Positions 11,001 to 22,300 of a stretch of DNA of 64,000 nt are shown here, one piece after another (the first letter of the stretch is position 1; every line of letters begins with the position of its first letter). Under the pieces are notes generated by a model, which saw nothing but the letters and a program-made list of their open reading frames with translations, did not search any database and was not told the DNA's origin. The position numbers were made by a program, and so were the translations under genes. Location: positions 1-64,000 of the forward strand of contig JASANH010000559.1 in assembly GCA_030248295.1 (NCBI GenBank). The letters run 5' to 3'. The stretch is from Mesodorylaimus sp. YZB2_4. Its lineage: Eukaryota > Nematoda > Enoplea > Dorylaimida > Dorylaimidae.

Positions 11001-14000
11001 TTTGCAAATAAAGTCCGTCCAGCATGGCTGATGTTGGCTCAGAGCACGCGGACTATGGGCTAGCCATATGTCTGAGAAATAATGGCTTTTTAAGAAAAGG
11101 TTTTTGTGTACAAAAGTTGTATCCTTAAGCGAAACTCGAACCAGGAATGAGGATTGTCCCAAAATTTGAGATTTTCCCTCATTTTGTAAATTCTTAGAGG
11201 TAAGGAAAGAGGAAAGGGAGATATACTGATACAAGCAGCCAGTCCTTAAGATGACATTGCGATGCAAGAAAGTAATGGTCACGAACAGATGATGCAGCCA
11301 GTGAAGGTGTGTGCCTGGCCTGGTGGGGAGGCAGGCAGTGTATGTTAGGTTGAGCAACGTGACAGCACGGTTAGTCATCCAGGTGAAATGTGTGGGAAAG
11401 ATAGCGATTTCTGAGGTGTAGTTTGTAGAACGTGCACAGAGGGGGACCCTTGACAAATTTAGCGAGGGCTTTGACGCCTTTCATGTTCGTACGTATGGAG
11501 CATGTGTAAGATCATCGATACATGGCATAACAGGTGTGGATGTCATTGACCGGCTAGTATCGACTGCTTTAGAAAATTATGACAGTCGATTTTTGATGGG
11601 GTGGTTGTATTTTTGGTATTGGAAAGATTTTTGACTGATTCAGGTCCTTGTCGATATCTTCTAATATCGACTAGCTCGGCCAGTGATTCCTCGTGATGTG
11701 TCCTGTCCTGGGGCCCGTGATGTTCGGGGTTGGTTCAAGTGCACTTCAAGGAGACCCCTAACTCAATGTGGTGCTGATGCTAGAACCTCTTTGATTGCTT
11801 TTAGTTAGTGAACTTAAACGAAGCTGCCGTAACGTTGGGTGTACCTAAGCGTCGTATTTACGATATTACGAATGTGCTCGAAGGGATCGGATTGGTTGAG
11901 AAATCGAGCAAGAATTGTTGCAAGTGGGGAACAGAACCGAATACCATTGTCCAAAGTGAAAATAATGCGGCCAGAGAAGGTAAGACGTATAGAAATGTTG
12001 AGGGTGGGGACTGTCTGTGTGGTGGTGTAGGAAGCGGTTTCAACGATTCCGCGCTTTCCATTTTTGTCATAAGGGCTCCCTAAAACAGAAGTGAATGCCG
12101 AATCTGGTGGAGGCAGTGTAAAGTGGCACGGACTCTGGGCTCCGCGGGCAAATGCATCCTTCAAGGAGCATATTCCTGTATGGCACACTCCGATGTTTCG
12201 AGGGTGGGACGGGTCGATCGATCGATCGATTGTTAGCGAGTCTGTCTCGCCTATGACCTAATTGATGCAGACTCTGCCCAACGAAAGGTTAGAAGTTCTG
12301 TGCCTCCTTGTTTGTCGTACCCACCGTCGTTTTACGTAGACAACACCGTTCCGACTACTTGTGTGTCATGTCGATGAGTAGAGCCGCAGCTGAAAAAAGA
12401 TACGGTTCGATGCTATATGTTCAGGATGGCTGACGTACCTTGCCCTGTTTTGAATCGGATAAGGACGAGCCTGTGAATAAGTCAGAAAATGGAGAAAAAT
12501 TTGGGACAGACCAGCATTGAACTTGTTATCTTGTGTTTGACAATTATGTAGACTGGACGGATATCAGGTCACTTGTCAAACAAATGTAAACATGGTCCGC
12601 TCGTTGTATGAACCCTGTAGAAAATCAGAGTCATTGGACAGAATTGTCTTGTGAATTTGAATTTATTTTGTGAACTCGTGTTGATACTGTTTTAGAAATA
12701 GAACATATGTCGAAGGAGGAAAGGCATTTGGACGATTTGATAAACGCCTTACAAAATCATTTGACCGAAACAACGAATGATCCAGAGAATGCCAGGTAAG
12801 ATTTGGTGGGGGGATGCGGGTGGTCTGCGGTGCGTGCGCGGCCAAGTTATGATAATGTAGACAGGATTAGACGAGCTGGTGGATTTTGGCCAGGCATTGG
12901 GTTGTAGAGACAACTTCTACGGGCTTGGGGTTGGATAAAAGATGGGACTAGGCATGTTTTATCGCTGCCAAAGAGGGGGATGACTAGCAGGTGCCGTTAT
13001 TGCCTTTTTTGGTAGGCCAAAACATCACATTTAGAAGTAGCGTCAGCGTATGGATCTTGTCAACATCGCTGACTTCGTCTGCGGGGAGGGGGGTGGTCGC
13101 GATGGTCGACGACATGGCGGCCCATTTTGGTAGCTTGAAAAATTGAATTTTTTAAATTTAAATTTTTCCCGCGAAAATTTAAAATTAGTTTGGGCCTTGC
13201 AAGGTAAAATAGGTCTTTTTTCTATTAAACCTGAAATTTTTCTCTGTGGGGGTCACAAAAAGCAAAGGTACCTGCACAACCTTGCCGGGCGGGACAAGGG
13301 GTGTCTTTGCCATGTAAAAAAATTTTCTTCTGCCAAAAGTAGTAGGGGGGGGGGGGGGGGGGGTAAAAAAAGTAAAAGTACCTGCACACCCTTGCTGGGC
13401 GGGGCAGGGGTTAGGGTCTAAAAAATGAGAAGGGTCCTCCTCTACAAAATTTTTCTAAAATTTTTTAGGGGGGTCTTTACTACCCTGGATACCCAGTCAG
13501 CGATGTGGGTTCTCGTCTATACTATAGTAGATTGATTTTATTAAATCGGAGAAGACTTGATCGATAGGCAAGGAATGTCGTCTTTCATTCGGTCCTAAAC
13601 TCTCTCTTTTTTTCAGCTGCGCTTACATTCGATACGAAGACCTACGGAAGGAATTTACTGATCAGACAGTGATCACAGTCAAAGCGCCAGCGGATACACT
13701 TTTAGAAGTGCCAGACCCCGTCGAGACGGGCGTAAGTACACTTATAAGGAGGAGGAAGGAGGGGTCCTGGTTGAAGAAGGGGGTTGAAGGAGAGAGGAGG
13801 AGGAGGGAGTAGGGGTCCTGGTTGTAGAAGTCCCTCCTTGGGTCTTTTCTGGTCGACCTCGACTGTGGCCCAGCTATTTATCTGACCTCGTCATCGAACC
13901 CAAATAATGTAGGATAGTAAAATGTGGTTTTGTATAGAAATATCAAATGATGATTCGAAGCCAAACGGGGCAGCCGGTCGAAGTGTACTTATGTCCAGAA

Positions 14001-16558
14001 CGAGCAGCTTCTACGAAACCGCCATCCATTGGATATTATGCAGGTGCCGAGTTCACGAATCAGACGTGTGGAATAAATACGGATATAAAACAGGAACCAG
14101 AATCGGCTAGTCACTTAGGTGAGTGCCTATAGAATACGTGGTCGGCTAGGTATGGACTAAAAATTAGTTATCACCCATGGGAACGTAAGGCAGCAGGAGA
14201 GGATTTGGAGAGTGCGCCTTCGTGGGGCTTCTTCTGGGTGTGGGTGTGCATTTTTGGAAACGAGGACTGGATGGACTGGAACTGGAAAATGCAAAGTCCA
14301 AAGTCCAATCCATGGCCAGTGCATAGTCCAATCCATCCAAAGTTAAAAGTTATTAGATATAGGGACAAGCAATGGCAATGCTGTGGCCTAACCTGGCAGG
14401 CGTAGGAGGGAATGTTGGCGGGACAAAAACTCCGACTGAGAAGGAAAGTCTTGTGGCTATACCTGCGGCTGAAACATCAACTCGAGGGGTTGACGTATCC
14501 AGAAGGATCGATTATTCTCCCACTCGCCATGGCCTACCAGGCACGGGGGCTCCAATGCAAAATCTGATCCAAGCGAAGCAGCTTATAATTACAGAGCGGC
14601 CCTGACCAATGGCCGAGTGTGAGTGTGTGCCCGTTCACCCTCCTCGAGTTCGCTGAACTGTTTAGCGATGTGGTTAGACGGGGGCAGGGGTCCTCTGCAT
14701 CCAGATTATTGTCAGGCAGAGCCATCAGTTCTGTCCGGCTGGTTTCTATGCCTGCGCGCACAGTGATTAGTTATCGTGAATGGATCTATTAATCAGTAAG
14801 TTTGAGATATCCGGTTTATGCTACTTTTCCGGTCCCATGACGATTCCCCCAGTGTCTGGTGGGGGAATCGACTCACTGAGACATGCGACGTTTCCCCCAC
14901 CGTGTCGTTTCCCCACCGTAATTTTCTCCTGATATGCAGATGGGTACGACTTGGGTTGCAAAAGACAGCACGTGTGTAGCGGCATGATAGGCTTGAAGGA
15001 TGTTGGCAGTGTAAAGTACAAGTTTGCTGCTGCAGCTCAACGTGCAAGGTATTCAGGCTACAAACTTTTTGAACTCCCAACTTATTGCAGAATTATTATT
15101 GCAGACTCGCAACTTACGTTGCCGATACGAATGTATGTAAGACCAGACCAGGTTTTCTGTGCCAATGAAGGCATTTTTCAAATCCAGATTTACGGATAGA
15201 GCTACCTCACTGTGAATCGGTAAAAAAAACAGAAGAAGACATAAATTAAGGCAGTGGAACTTGGGTGAATTCACCAGTGTGACAGCTGCAGATTTTGGCA
15301 AAGGAGTTTTCTCATTCACGATGCAATAGGCTCGTCTTCTTTGTCCTTGAACCAGGCGAGCGTGGTCCAAGGAGCAAACTTGAAGCAAGCATTTTGGGCC
15401 CCATCACAGCATGGCTTTTGGAGCATGGCAGTCGAACGATGATTCAACAAAATCGTAGAGTATTCAAGGCATATTTCATGTCTTCTAGGATAAGCGACGA
15501 AGATTTGTGCATGAGTACTTACTCCCATACGAAGGCTCAAAATTTGAATAGCCGCAGTTTCTCAACACGGTGGGGGAATCGTCTCAGTGAGGAAACGTCG
15601 CATGTCTGTGAGTCGACTCCCAAGTATGGGCAAGGTCGGCTGGGTTAGAGGGGTGTTTGGGGGGGGGGGGGAGGGGGTAGAGATCCGATCAGATCGCCTA
15701 AGCCTGATCTGATTGCGTGTGAGACAGGTCAGGCCAGGTCAGGTTCGGGTCGAGTCGAGGGAATGAGTTGTATGACTGTTTACATACAGTACTGTAGGCT
15801 GGCTGGACAATCGGCCTCCCCAGGTTTTGGTCCTGCCCACATACAACTTGATCGCTTTTTTCCTGTTCTTTGTTCCTGTTGGACCTGAGGTGAGGGGGGG
15901 CTTTCGAGAGGAAGGGTTTAATGTCCTAGCCTACCCAACAGGGGTGTTACCCCCTTGCCCATACTAGTACGCAATGGGGGAATCGTCGCAGCGAGGAAAC
16001 GTCACATGTCTCAGTGAGTTGATTCCCCCACCAGACACTGTGGGGGGGGGGGGGGGAATCGACCAAGCGGGGGAATCACTTTCACTCACTCACAATCACT
16101 TTTCCCGCCCATGTGGTCGGAAGTCGGAATGTGGCTTGGGTTGTTTTGGGTTTTGGACCCAGACTACCATGCAAATGGTGCATATTTCAGGGATCTATAC
16201 GAGTGGGTGCGAGTCGAGTCGAGATCAGCAGGGATTGTTGCAAGCTGTCAAATTGTCGGACGTATCGTCCACGACTGGCGTGGAGAACGGGCCGAAGGTG
16301 ATGGCGTTTTCGAATGAGGGGGCATTGACAACGAATATTAACGGCCTTCAACAGCATCACTTTCCTCCGTGGACACCGCATTTGACACCGACCGATCATC
16401 ATCTGTTTTCGCCTGTGACGAGCGGATCGTTGCCGTTCTTGTCATTGGATCCGCCGCCTGAACCGGACGATTATTTGTTCGCTTTGGAGCCTTACGAAGG
16501 TGCGACTGAATTGTTCGATATTTACGTGGGAACAAGTGCTAATGCTAGTGGCAATTGA
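8051..16558 (+). CDS. E2F: E2F transcription factor (activator E2F1-3 type), nine exons
   Basis: Exons 8051-8296, 9103-9423, 9487-9727, 10456-10547, 11805-11979, 12696-12795, 13617-13731, 13938-14118 and 16191-16558 join in phase to 612 aa. All introns are GT-AG. A cyclin-binding-like ARRKLNL lies at residues 190-196 and a basic KAKGRRRR at 243-250. The winged-helix DNA-binding domain spans about 276-345 and includes [13 protein letters not shown] dimerisation heptad region follows ([14 protein letters not shown], about 363-390), then the marked box ending in PVEVYLCPE. The C-terminal pocket-protein-binding motif [18 protein letters not shown] is at 583-600. E2F/DP dimers bind cell-cycle promoters in the nucleus and are held in check by RB-family proteins through the C-terminal motif. 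The N-terminal cyclin-binding site and the transactivation tail fit activator E2Fs better than E2F4/5 or E2F7/8. Introns 4 and 8 carry the repeats listed separately. Confidence 0.93.
10680..10915. repeat. GATCGATATCAATCGA degenerate tandem array in E2F intron 4
   Basis: Around ten loosely repeated units of the form GGCGATCGATATCAATCGAT, with connecting GTGGGTTT or TTGGG stretches, fill this part of intron 4. Almost every unit is internally palindromic (GATCGATC, ATCGAT). No protein-coding reading is plausible. Isolated ATCGATCGAT runs also occur at 12216-12230 in the next intron. Confidence 0.7.
14838..16066. repeat. Inverted and direct repeats around GGGGGAATCG, E2F intron 8
   Basis: Three related blocks (about 14843-14930, 15566-15620 and 15973-16062) share GGTGGGGGAATCG, GAGGAAACGTC and CAGTGAG.CGA(T/C)TCCCCCACC. 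The first is inverted relative to the second; the third is itself an imperfect palindrome ending in CCCCCACCAGACACTG. The first two bracket about 0.7 kb, as the ends of a foldback DNA element would. G runs at 15660-15675 and 16041-16055 adjoin them. There is no coding content. Confidence 0.55.
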
Positions 16559-17736
16559 GACGAGCGAGAGGTGAGTGCGGGCAGCGAATCTTATTGTAAC
16601 ATAGGACATGCCGTCGCTGTTGTGCGCTTGTGTGACGCGGTTGTCAAGACTTATGTATAAGGCATTTATTAAGTTACCTTTAATCGATTTCTTCCCCTTT
16701 TTTCGATAGGAAGAGATGTGGAGTGTGTATGGATTTTAGGAGTGTAGGAAAGTGAGAATGGGAATTTTTTTCCTCGAATGCATTTTGTTTGATTATCTGG
16801 CCGCATGGTGGGGGTTTGGTGTCATTGTCTTACGTCTCTTGTCCACTATGCCTTCCTGTCGTTTATGAGTAGGTTTAGTTCGTCAAGCATGGCTGCGAGT
16901 AAATGACAGGCTGAGGGGGGATGTATAATTTGGGTGTTTTCATGTCATTTTTTGGTCAGGTATCTTTTAATGCGTAAGTTCTACTGTAGGCTTTCATGAG
17001 AATTACAACCTGGTGTATTATGCGCGTATAATATTTGAAATGAGTTTTTGCTTTCTGAAGATACGGTTTGTGTGTTTTTTCGTAATGTGCATTCTGGGCA
17101 ATCTTACTTGTCGATTTTGTGAATGGTTTAGTCCTAACTTGGCTCTATACTCTTTTTTTACTGTTACCATTTTTGAGGCGTATTTGAAAATGTGGCGCGT
17201 GTTTTCTACGCCCTCGTATTTAAAAGGCGGGTTGAAAGTTTTTTCTGACATGAATGCTTTTTTGCTGAAAGCATCGCGAGGGTCCTATCTTATACTTAGG
17301 TTTAAATTAGTTGATTACGTTCCTTTTGTTTTCTCACGTTCTCTTGGTGTTTTGTTTTTTGAACAGGGCGAACGGGCGTACTGTAGGATTTTTGTGGATC
17401 TCTCGGTTTGGGTTTGTCAAGTGAATGCGGACACATTTTTTCCAAGAAATCTTCACAAATTTTTGTGCTGTGTTAAAAGTTGGTTGATATCTTATGCACA
17501 AAGAATAAACGAGCCTTATTCACTGGTCGAATGGCATTGTTGACGTGGAAAATCGTTTTTACGGTGTTTATTTTAGTGCTTACTAAAGGGGCCTTGAATG
17601 TGGTGTTTACATTGATTCGATGTGGCCGAGTGCGACGGGAGGCATCGAGGGGCTGTCTAATCGTGGTGTGTGTCCTGGAGGTTGGGGTCTTCCAGGTTAG
17701 GGTGAGGAATGAGGAGTGACGAGACTTGAATTTTTC

Positions 17737-17753
17737 AGGAAGCCAGTGTGGAA
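17737..17753 (+). promoter_or_regulatory. Candidate trans-splice or 5'-UTR acceptor of POLR3K
   Basis: The stretch GAATTTTTCAG|GAAG ends 15 bases before the POLR3K ATG. TTTTTCAG before a purine is the nematode consensus 3' splice site. It either closes an intron in the 5' UTR or accepts a spliced leader. The E2F stop codon is about 1.2 kb upstream on the same strand, longer than usual nematode operon spacing. I cannot tell the two alternatives apart from sequence. Confidence 0.4.
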
Positions 17754-18895
17754 ATGCTTTTATTTTGTCCACTTTGCGGCAACACATTGACTGTGCTGGA
17801 GGGGAGCGAGTGTCTCAGGTTCGCTTGCAACACGTGTCCATACGTGGATGATGTGAAACAGAAGGTAAGTCTACCAGTCACTGGCATGCACTAGTGTAAC
17901 GTAGCCTGGCAGGCCTGCACGCAGGGCAGGAGAGTGACCGACTAGAGCAAGGCAAGTCTTGCGGCTGAAACATTAACCCGAGGGGTTGACGTTACCCAGC
18001 CAGGGGAGATCGATCTCTCGGACTCGCCATGACCTACCAGGCCCCGTGGTTAGAATAGGGTGCTTGTGTACTGTGTTACATCCAGATCGGGCCAATCTCG
18101 GTCCATCTGATCAGTGGATGGATCAGCTAATCTGGATATCAGGTCTAAAAAATGTAAAACACGGGCACCGAGTGGGAATCGAACCTGCACCTGTGCTTGC
18201 TGGGGTCCAGGAGTCATCATAATCCCAGCGAGCACTTTATCGTAATTATCAGGTGGACCCCAGGTGGGGGGAGAGTGTCACAGCAAACAGAAAACCTTGG
18301 AACCTGTGCTCGAGTTGCATGGCTCGAAATTTTGATCAGATCAAGTGATCGGATCGATGACACGCTGATCATCCGTGGGATTTCTCAATTTCAACTTCTT
18401 TAACAAGTTTATTTTCCCGCCTTGGGGACATTCGCACACCTCCTGCTGGTTGTGTCTACTCTGCCCTGTTATCACTCGTCTGTGTGCACCGGCAAATTTG
18501 ACGTTATTTCACCCCCCCCCCCCCATGTCCTAGGGAGTAAGGCGTCCGCCACTCAGGCTGGGTGCAGGTGAGTGTTCGACTCCTAGTCGGGCCATTCCAT
18601 GCAGCGTCCCTTCGCCCATCTTTTCAGGTCTCCAATCGTGTCTACCCGAAGATGAAAGACGTTGACGAAGTGCTAGGTGGTCCAGGCGCCTGGGACAACG
18701 CTCAAATAACCGATGGTATCTTCTTCAACTGCCTTCTCTTCTCTAACTTAAATTGAATACTTTTCAGAAAAATGTCCAAAATGCGCTCACGGCCGCGCAT
18801 TCTTCATGCAATTGCAAACACGAAGCGCCGACGAGCCAATGACCACATTTTATCGATGCGCCAATAATGAATGCGGTCATCGATGGAAAGATTAA
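17754..18895 (+). CDS. POLR3K: DNA-directed RNA polymerase III subunit RPC10 (C11/POLR3K)
   Basis: Exons 17754-17864, 18628-18715 and 18768-18895 give exactly 108 aa, the usual length of this subunit. The N-terminal zinc ribbon has CxxC pairs at residues 5/8 and 25/28. The C-terminal TFIIS-like zinc ribbon has Cys 69/72 and 97/102 and ends in CGHRWKD. The acidic pair Asp88-Glu89, in SADEPMT, is the tip that enters the polymerase active site in TFIIS-like proteins. The subunit supports RNA cleavage, termination and reinitiation by polymerase III in the nucleus. The gene follows E2F on the same strand and converges with the acyltransferase gene, whose stop codon lies about 440 bp beyond. No lesion is seen. 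The B-box-like repeat at 18535-18600 lies in intron 2. Confidence 0.95.
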
Positions 18896-19333
18896 GGGTC
18901 CTCCTTGATTAATGCCCTAAACACCTTTGTAATGGTTATATTAAGGCATAAAATCAGCATCGAACTTTCATCCAAAAATATACAGTTGCCTCAAACCTGA
19001 AGTATCTAATATTTGGTATGGATAGGTACGTAATATCGACATGACGTGAGCACTTGCATTACTGGGAAGATAAGGCAGACATCCCACTATGACCCCTGCG
19101 CAACATAGGCCCCAATCCCGCCAGTACAGTCCACCCTGAACTTAGGGGAAACAAAACTCCGTACTCTCATTTCCCTAATCCTAAACTAACCTAAAGTACA
19201 GCCAGAAAAATACATAGCTGTAAAAATAAACCCTCCACAAGAACCTAATCTAATAAAAAAATGTTAGCAAAAACTTTAAAGCGGAACGAAAAACATAAGT
19301 CGTATGAGTCATGGTTCAAATAAACCCCGCGAT
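18896..19333. other. Convergent 3' intergenic spacer
   Basis: This AT-rich spacer of about 440 bp lies between two convergent genes and must hold both 3' UTRs. No coding content or repeat stands out, and I could not pick a clear poly(A) signal for either gene. Confidence 0.6.
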
Positions 19334-22300
19334 TCATTCCGATTTCGCCGCTGGTTTCTTGCGGATCAGGCCAGGCATACCGAAGAATAATAATATACTA
19401 GCGATGTGCATAAAATAATAGAGCCGCCTGAAAAGAGATTTCTGTCAGCCATCACAGTATCATCCAGGAAGACCAAAGGGATAAAAAATGGGATAACATC
19501 CAGCTGGAGGGTTGGGCTTGCGTTTACGGATCGCCTTGTGATCCGCTGATGCATCATCACAAAGAGGCACCAAGTGTCTTCCTGGGGCTCCTGGTGCAAT
19601 AATTGCCATCTCACTTACCCAAGAATGATGAATGCCGGTTGCAAATGTAACAAAACGAAAGTAATAGCCACGTACATAATGGCCAATTTCACTGCAGCGA
19701 AAGTGAGAAAATCATAAAATAATTTTTTTGCTTTTGAATCCAAAAAATATGGTCTCATATGACGACGAACCACTCTGGCCGTGACCGTGAACAATGCGCC
19801 CGTTAGGAATGTGAAATAATATCCTAAGACATCAATCCATATTTTACAAATTACATGGTTCCCAGCACCTTGCAAGACCGGAATTTGAGGAGGGAGTTTG
19901 GAAAGTTTTGGGCAAGTCTTTACGCTGACAAATGACTTTGGTATGCTTCGCAAACTGACGTATTCAGTATATTTTCTCACTGGCAACCATACCCTCATAT
20001 CCAACCATTCCATCATTGCTCGAGAAAACAAAGGCGAGCACCTGATCGCATCAAACTCACCATAAGCAGGGATAGGTCGGGATCACTTTTTTGGGGATCA
20101 GGACCGGGATAAGGATTTTTTGTATTTTTCTGGGTTTTGCCTATGAGCCTTTTTTCCTCACTAAAGCAAACTTTTTAGGCATCCAGGTTTCATAGCTTTT
20201 TCTCAGGCCGATTTTCAATCAATATGTATAAGCTGAAATTGATGAGTACATTTGCAGTTTCGATACATGTCCAGCATGGTGGGCCTAGGCTAACGAAATC
20301 AGGGTCACTATTGTTATTAATTTGAGCTGATGTTGTCGTTGCCTATTCACCGCCACTGCTGTCAGCCTCTGAACTTATCATCTCATCGAACGATAATGAG
20401 CCAATATCTTGTGCTTCCTCTGGCGAGATATGATACGATGGACTAGAGTCTACCTACAGTAGGGTGCTTATGTATACACACAGTATACAGTCGACCTCGG
20501 ATTATTGCAGAAGCTCCAGACGCCAAAGAGTTGCAATTAGACGAAGTTGCAATTAGGCAAAGTTCAGAAACATTATTCGAAAAAAGTTGCAATTCCGCAA
20601 AGTTTTTTGATAAGCATAGCAGAAATTTCTAATGACACCTACTGCAAGAATAGTCAGCAATTCTGCTTGACAATCTAATTACAAAGTTCTTTCCGATCGC
20701 TTTCGATTTCAAAGACAGCCTTTTGCCATAAGAGGCAAAACGCGGATATTGTGGAGCTATTGGACTCCTGACTGGTTTATTTGCACTGATACTATCTGCT
20801 TTCAGTATTTTTGCCGTTTGATCCCCAGGCGAAGGCTGGTATAAGGCTGGCTGAAGCCTTATATCAGCCTTATGCCAGCCTAAGCTAAACAGGCCAGACA
20901 ACATATGCTTGGGACCAAACAGCAAAAGTGCCCTGCTTTCTAGTGCCGGGCCATTAGTACCTCGTGCTGGTCAGCTTTCCAGCAATCACACTTTTTGATT
21001 ATTTAGGAGATTCCAGAAATTTCTTGTAATTTGAGTAGGTTTTGAGGATTTTGAGAAGTACCTTGAAATTTGAGGAGTTTTCTGAGGTTTCTGAGGTTTT
21101 TGAGGGTGCTGGGAACCACATAATCATTAGTGAATTTGAATTACAGCCCATACCTGGAAAGAATCCGTGCCACCACGCGCTCACCAAGTAGGTTGCCATG
21201 GTACGATAACGGGGCGGACTCCTCTCGTAGGCAACTCGACGCAACCAGTACAAAGTGGTGCAGTTCCACGCCTCCAAGCAATCCCTCCAACTCGTGGCCG
21301 TCTACAAAACAGTCATTTCTGTGAATGGGCATCTTGTCTTCACAGATACCACCTTCCCCACCCTGGGCGCCCCCAGCACACTACCATTCACCTCTTCGTC
21401 ACGTGGATTCCCCGGCGATCTACAACGATATTGGTGCGTCCGCCCTGATTTCCCTCAGCATGAAAACATGTACCTGCCGAAACACCGGGCCAGTGCACCC
21501 ATCCTTATCTCTGCATGACGAAGATAGCGGATCGCCAGACGATCCACAGCACCAAAATAGTGCACTGCTCTGATCAGTGCAACTATGCACATGCTGATCG
21601 TCCCCATTCTCCACAGACGCCCCAGCCCTGATACCGCCACCCTCAGACGATCCGATCCGCAGCAACATCCTGGTGCATCATCCTCAATCTCCGACAGTAT
21701 GCCATGATGTAGCTGCGGATCGCCGAGCGATCCTTCCAGCGATGCCCTAGTGCACCCACTCTCATCAAGAACGACCCTACCTCGAAATCCCACACTTTCA
21801 CATTGCTGATCAAATCCCACCGCGCGCTGCCATCCGATCGAAAACCATTGAATCCGAAGCCAGCCGCATTGTACACGCTATCAGCTACAAAGTACAACCC
21901 AGTCACACTACGTCACACGACCAATCCCTGTCCACTTACAGAAAATCCAAGCATAGTAGTACTGCGAGCGGACTAGGAACAAGTAAAACAGCAAGTACCC
22001 GACCAAACTCAAAAAACCTCGATTCGTACCTGGAATTGAATAAATCATTTAAAGATAGTGAAAGGGTGGCAAGAAATCCCCGTTGATATCAAAAGCATGT
22101 TTTCGGCGCTTTTTTTAAAATTTCCGAACGAGAGTTTAACAAGACTTAGTATTGTTATCATACAATACTAATTGTAGGTGCCGAAATTTGTATTTCGCAA
22201 AAAACAGACATTTATAAATTTTAAATTTCGCGCCCGTCCAACATATTTTTGATGTAAGTGGACAAATGTGCGGGAAATACAAAGTCTGCACGAGGCGGGA

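Noticed and set aside
17013-17543. 176-codon open frame downstream of E2F, hydrophobic and Phe-rich
   Set aside because: It lies in T-rich sequence directly after the E2F stop, where long Phe/Leu/Val-rich frames arise by chance. No motif, splice support or codon pattern argues for a gene; it is more likely E2F 3' UTR or spacer.
18150-18225. Minus-strand B-box-like GGTTCGATTCCC followed by CGGTGCCC
   Set aside because: No matching GGGCACC at the expected 5' end, so no complete cloverleaf; probably another SINE remnant.
18530-18600. tRNA-like stretch with GTTCGACTCC in POLR3K intron 2
   Set aside because: The 5' half does not form an acceptor stem with the 3' half, and a homopolymer C run precedes it. 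It is treated as a decayed tRNA-derived repeat, not a tRNA gene.
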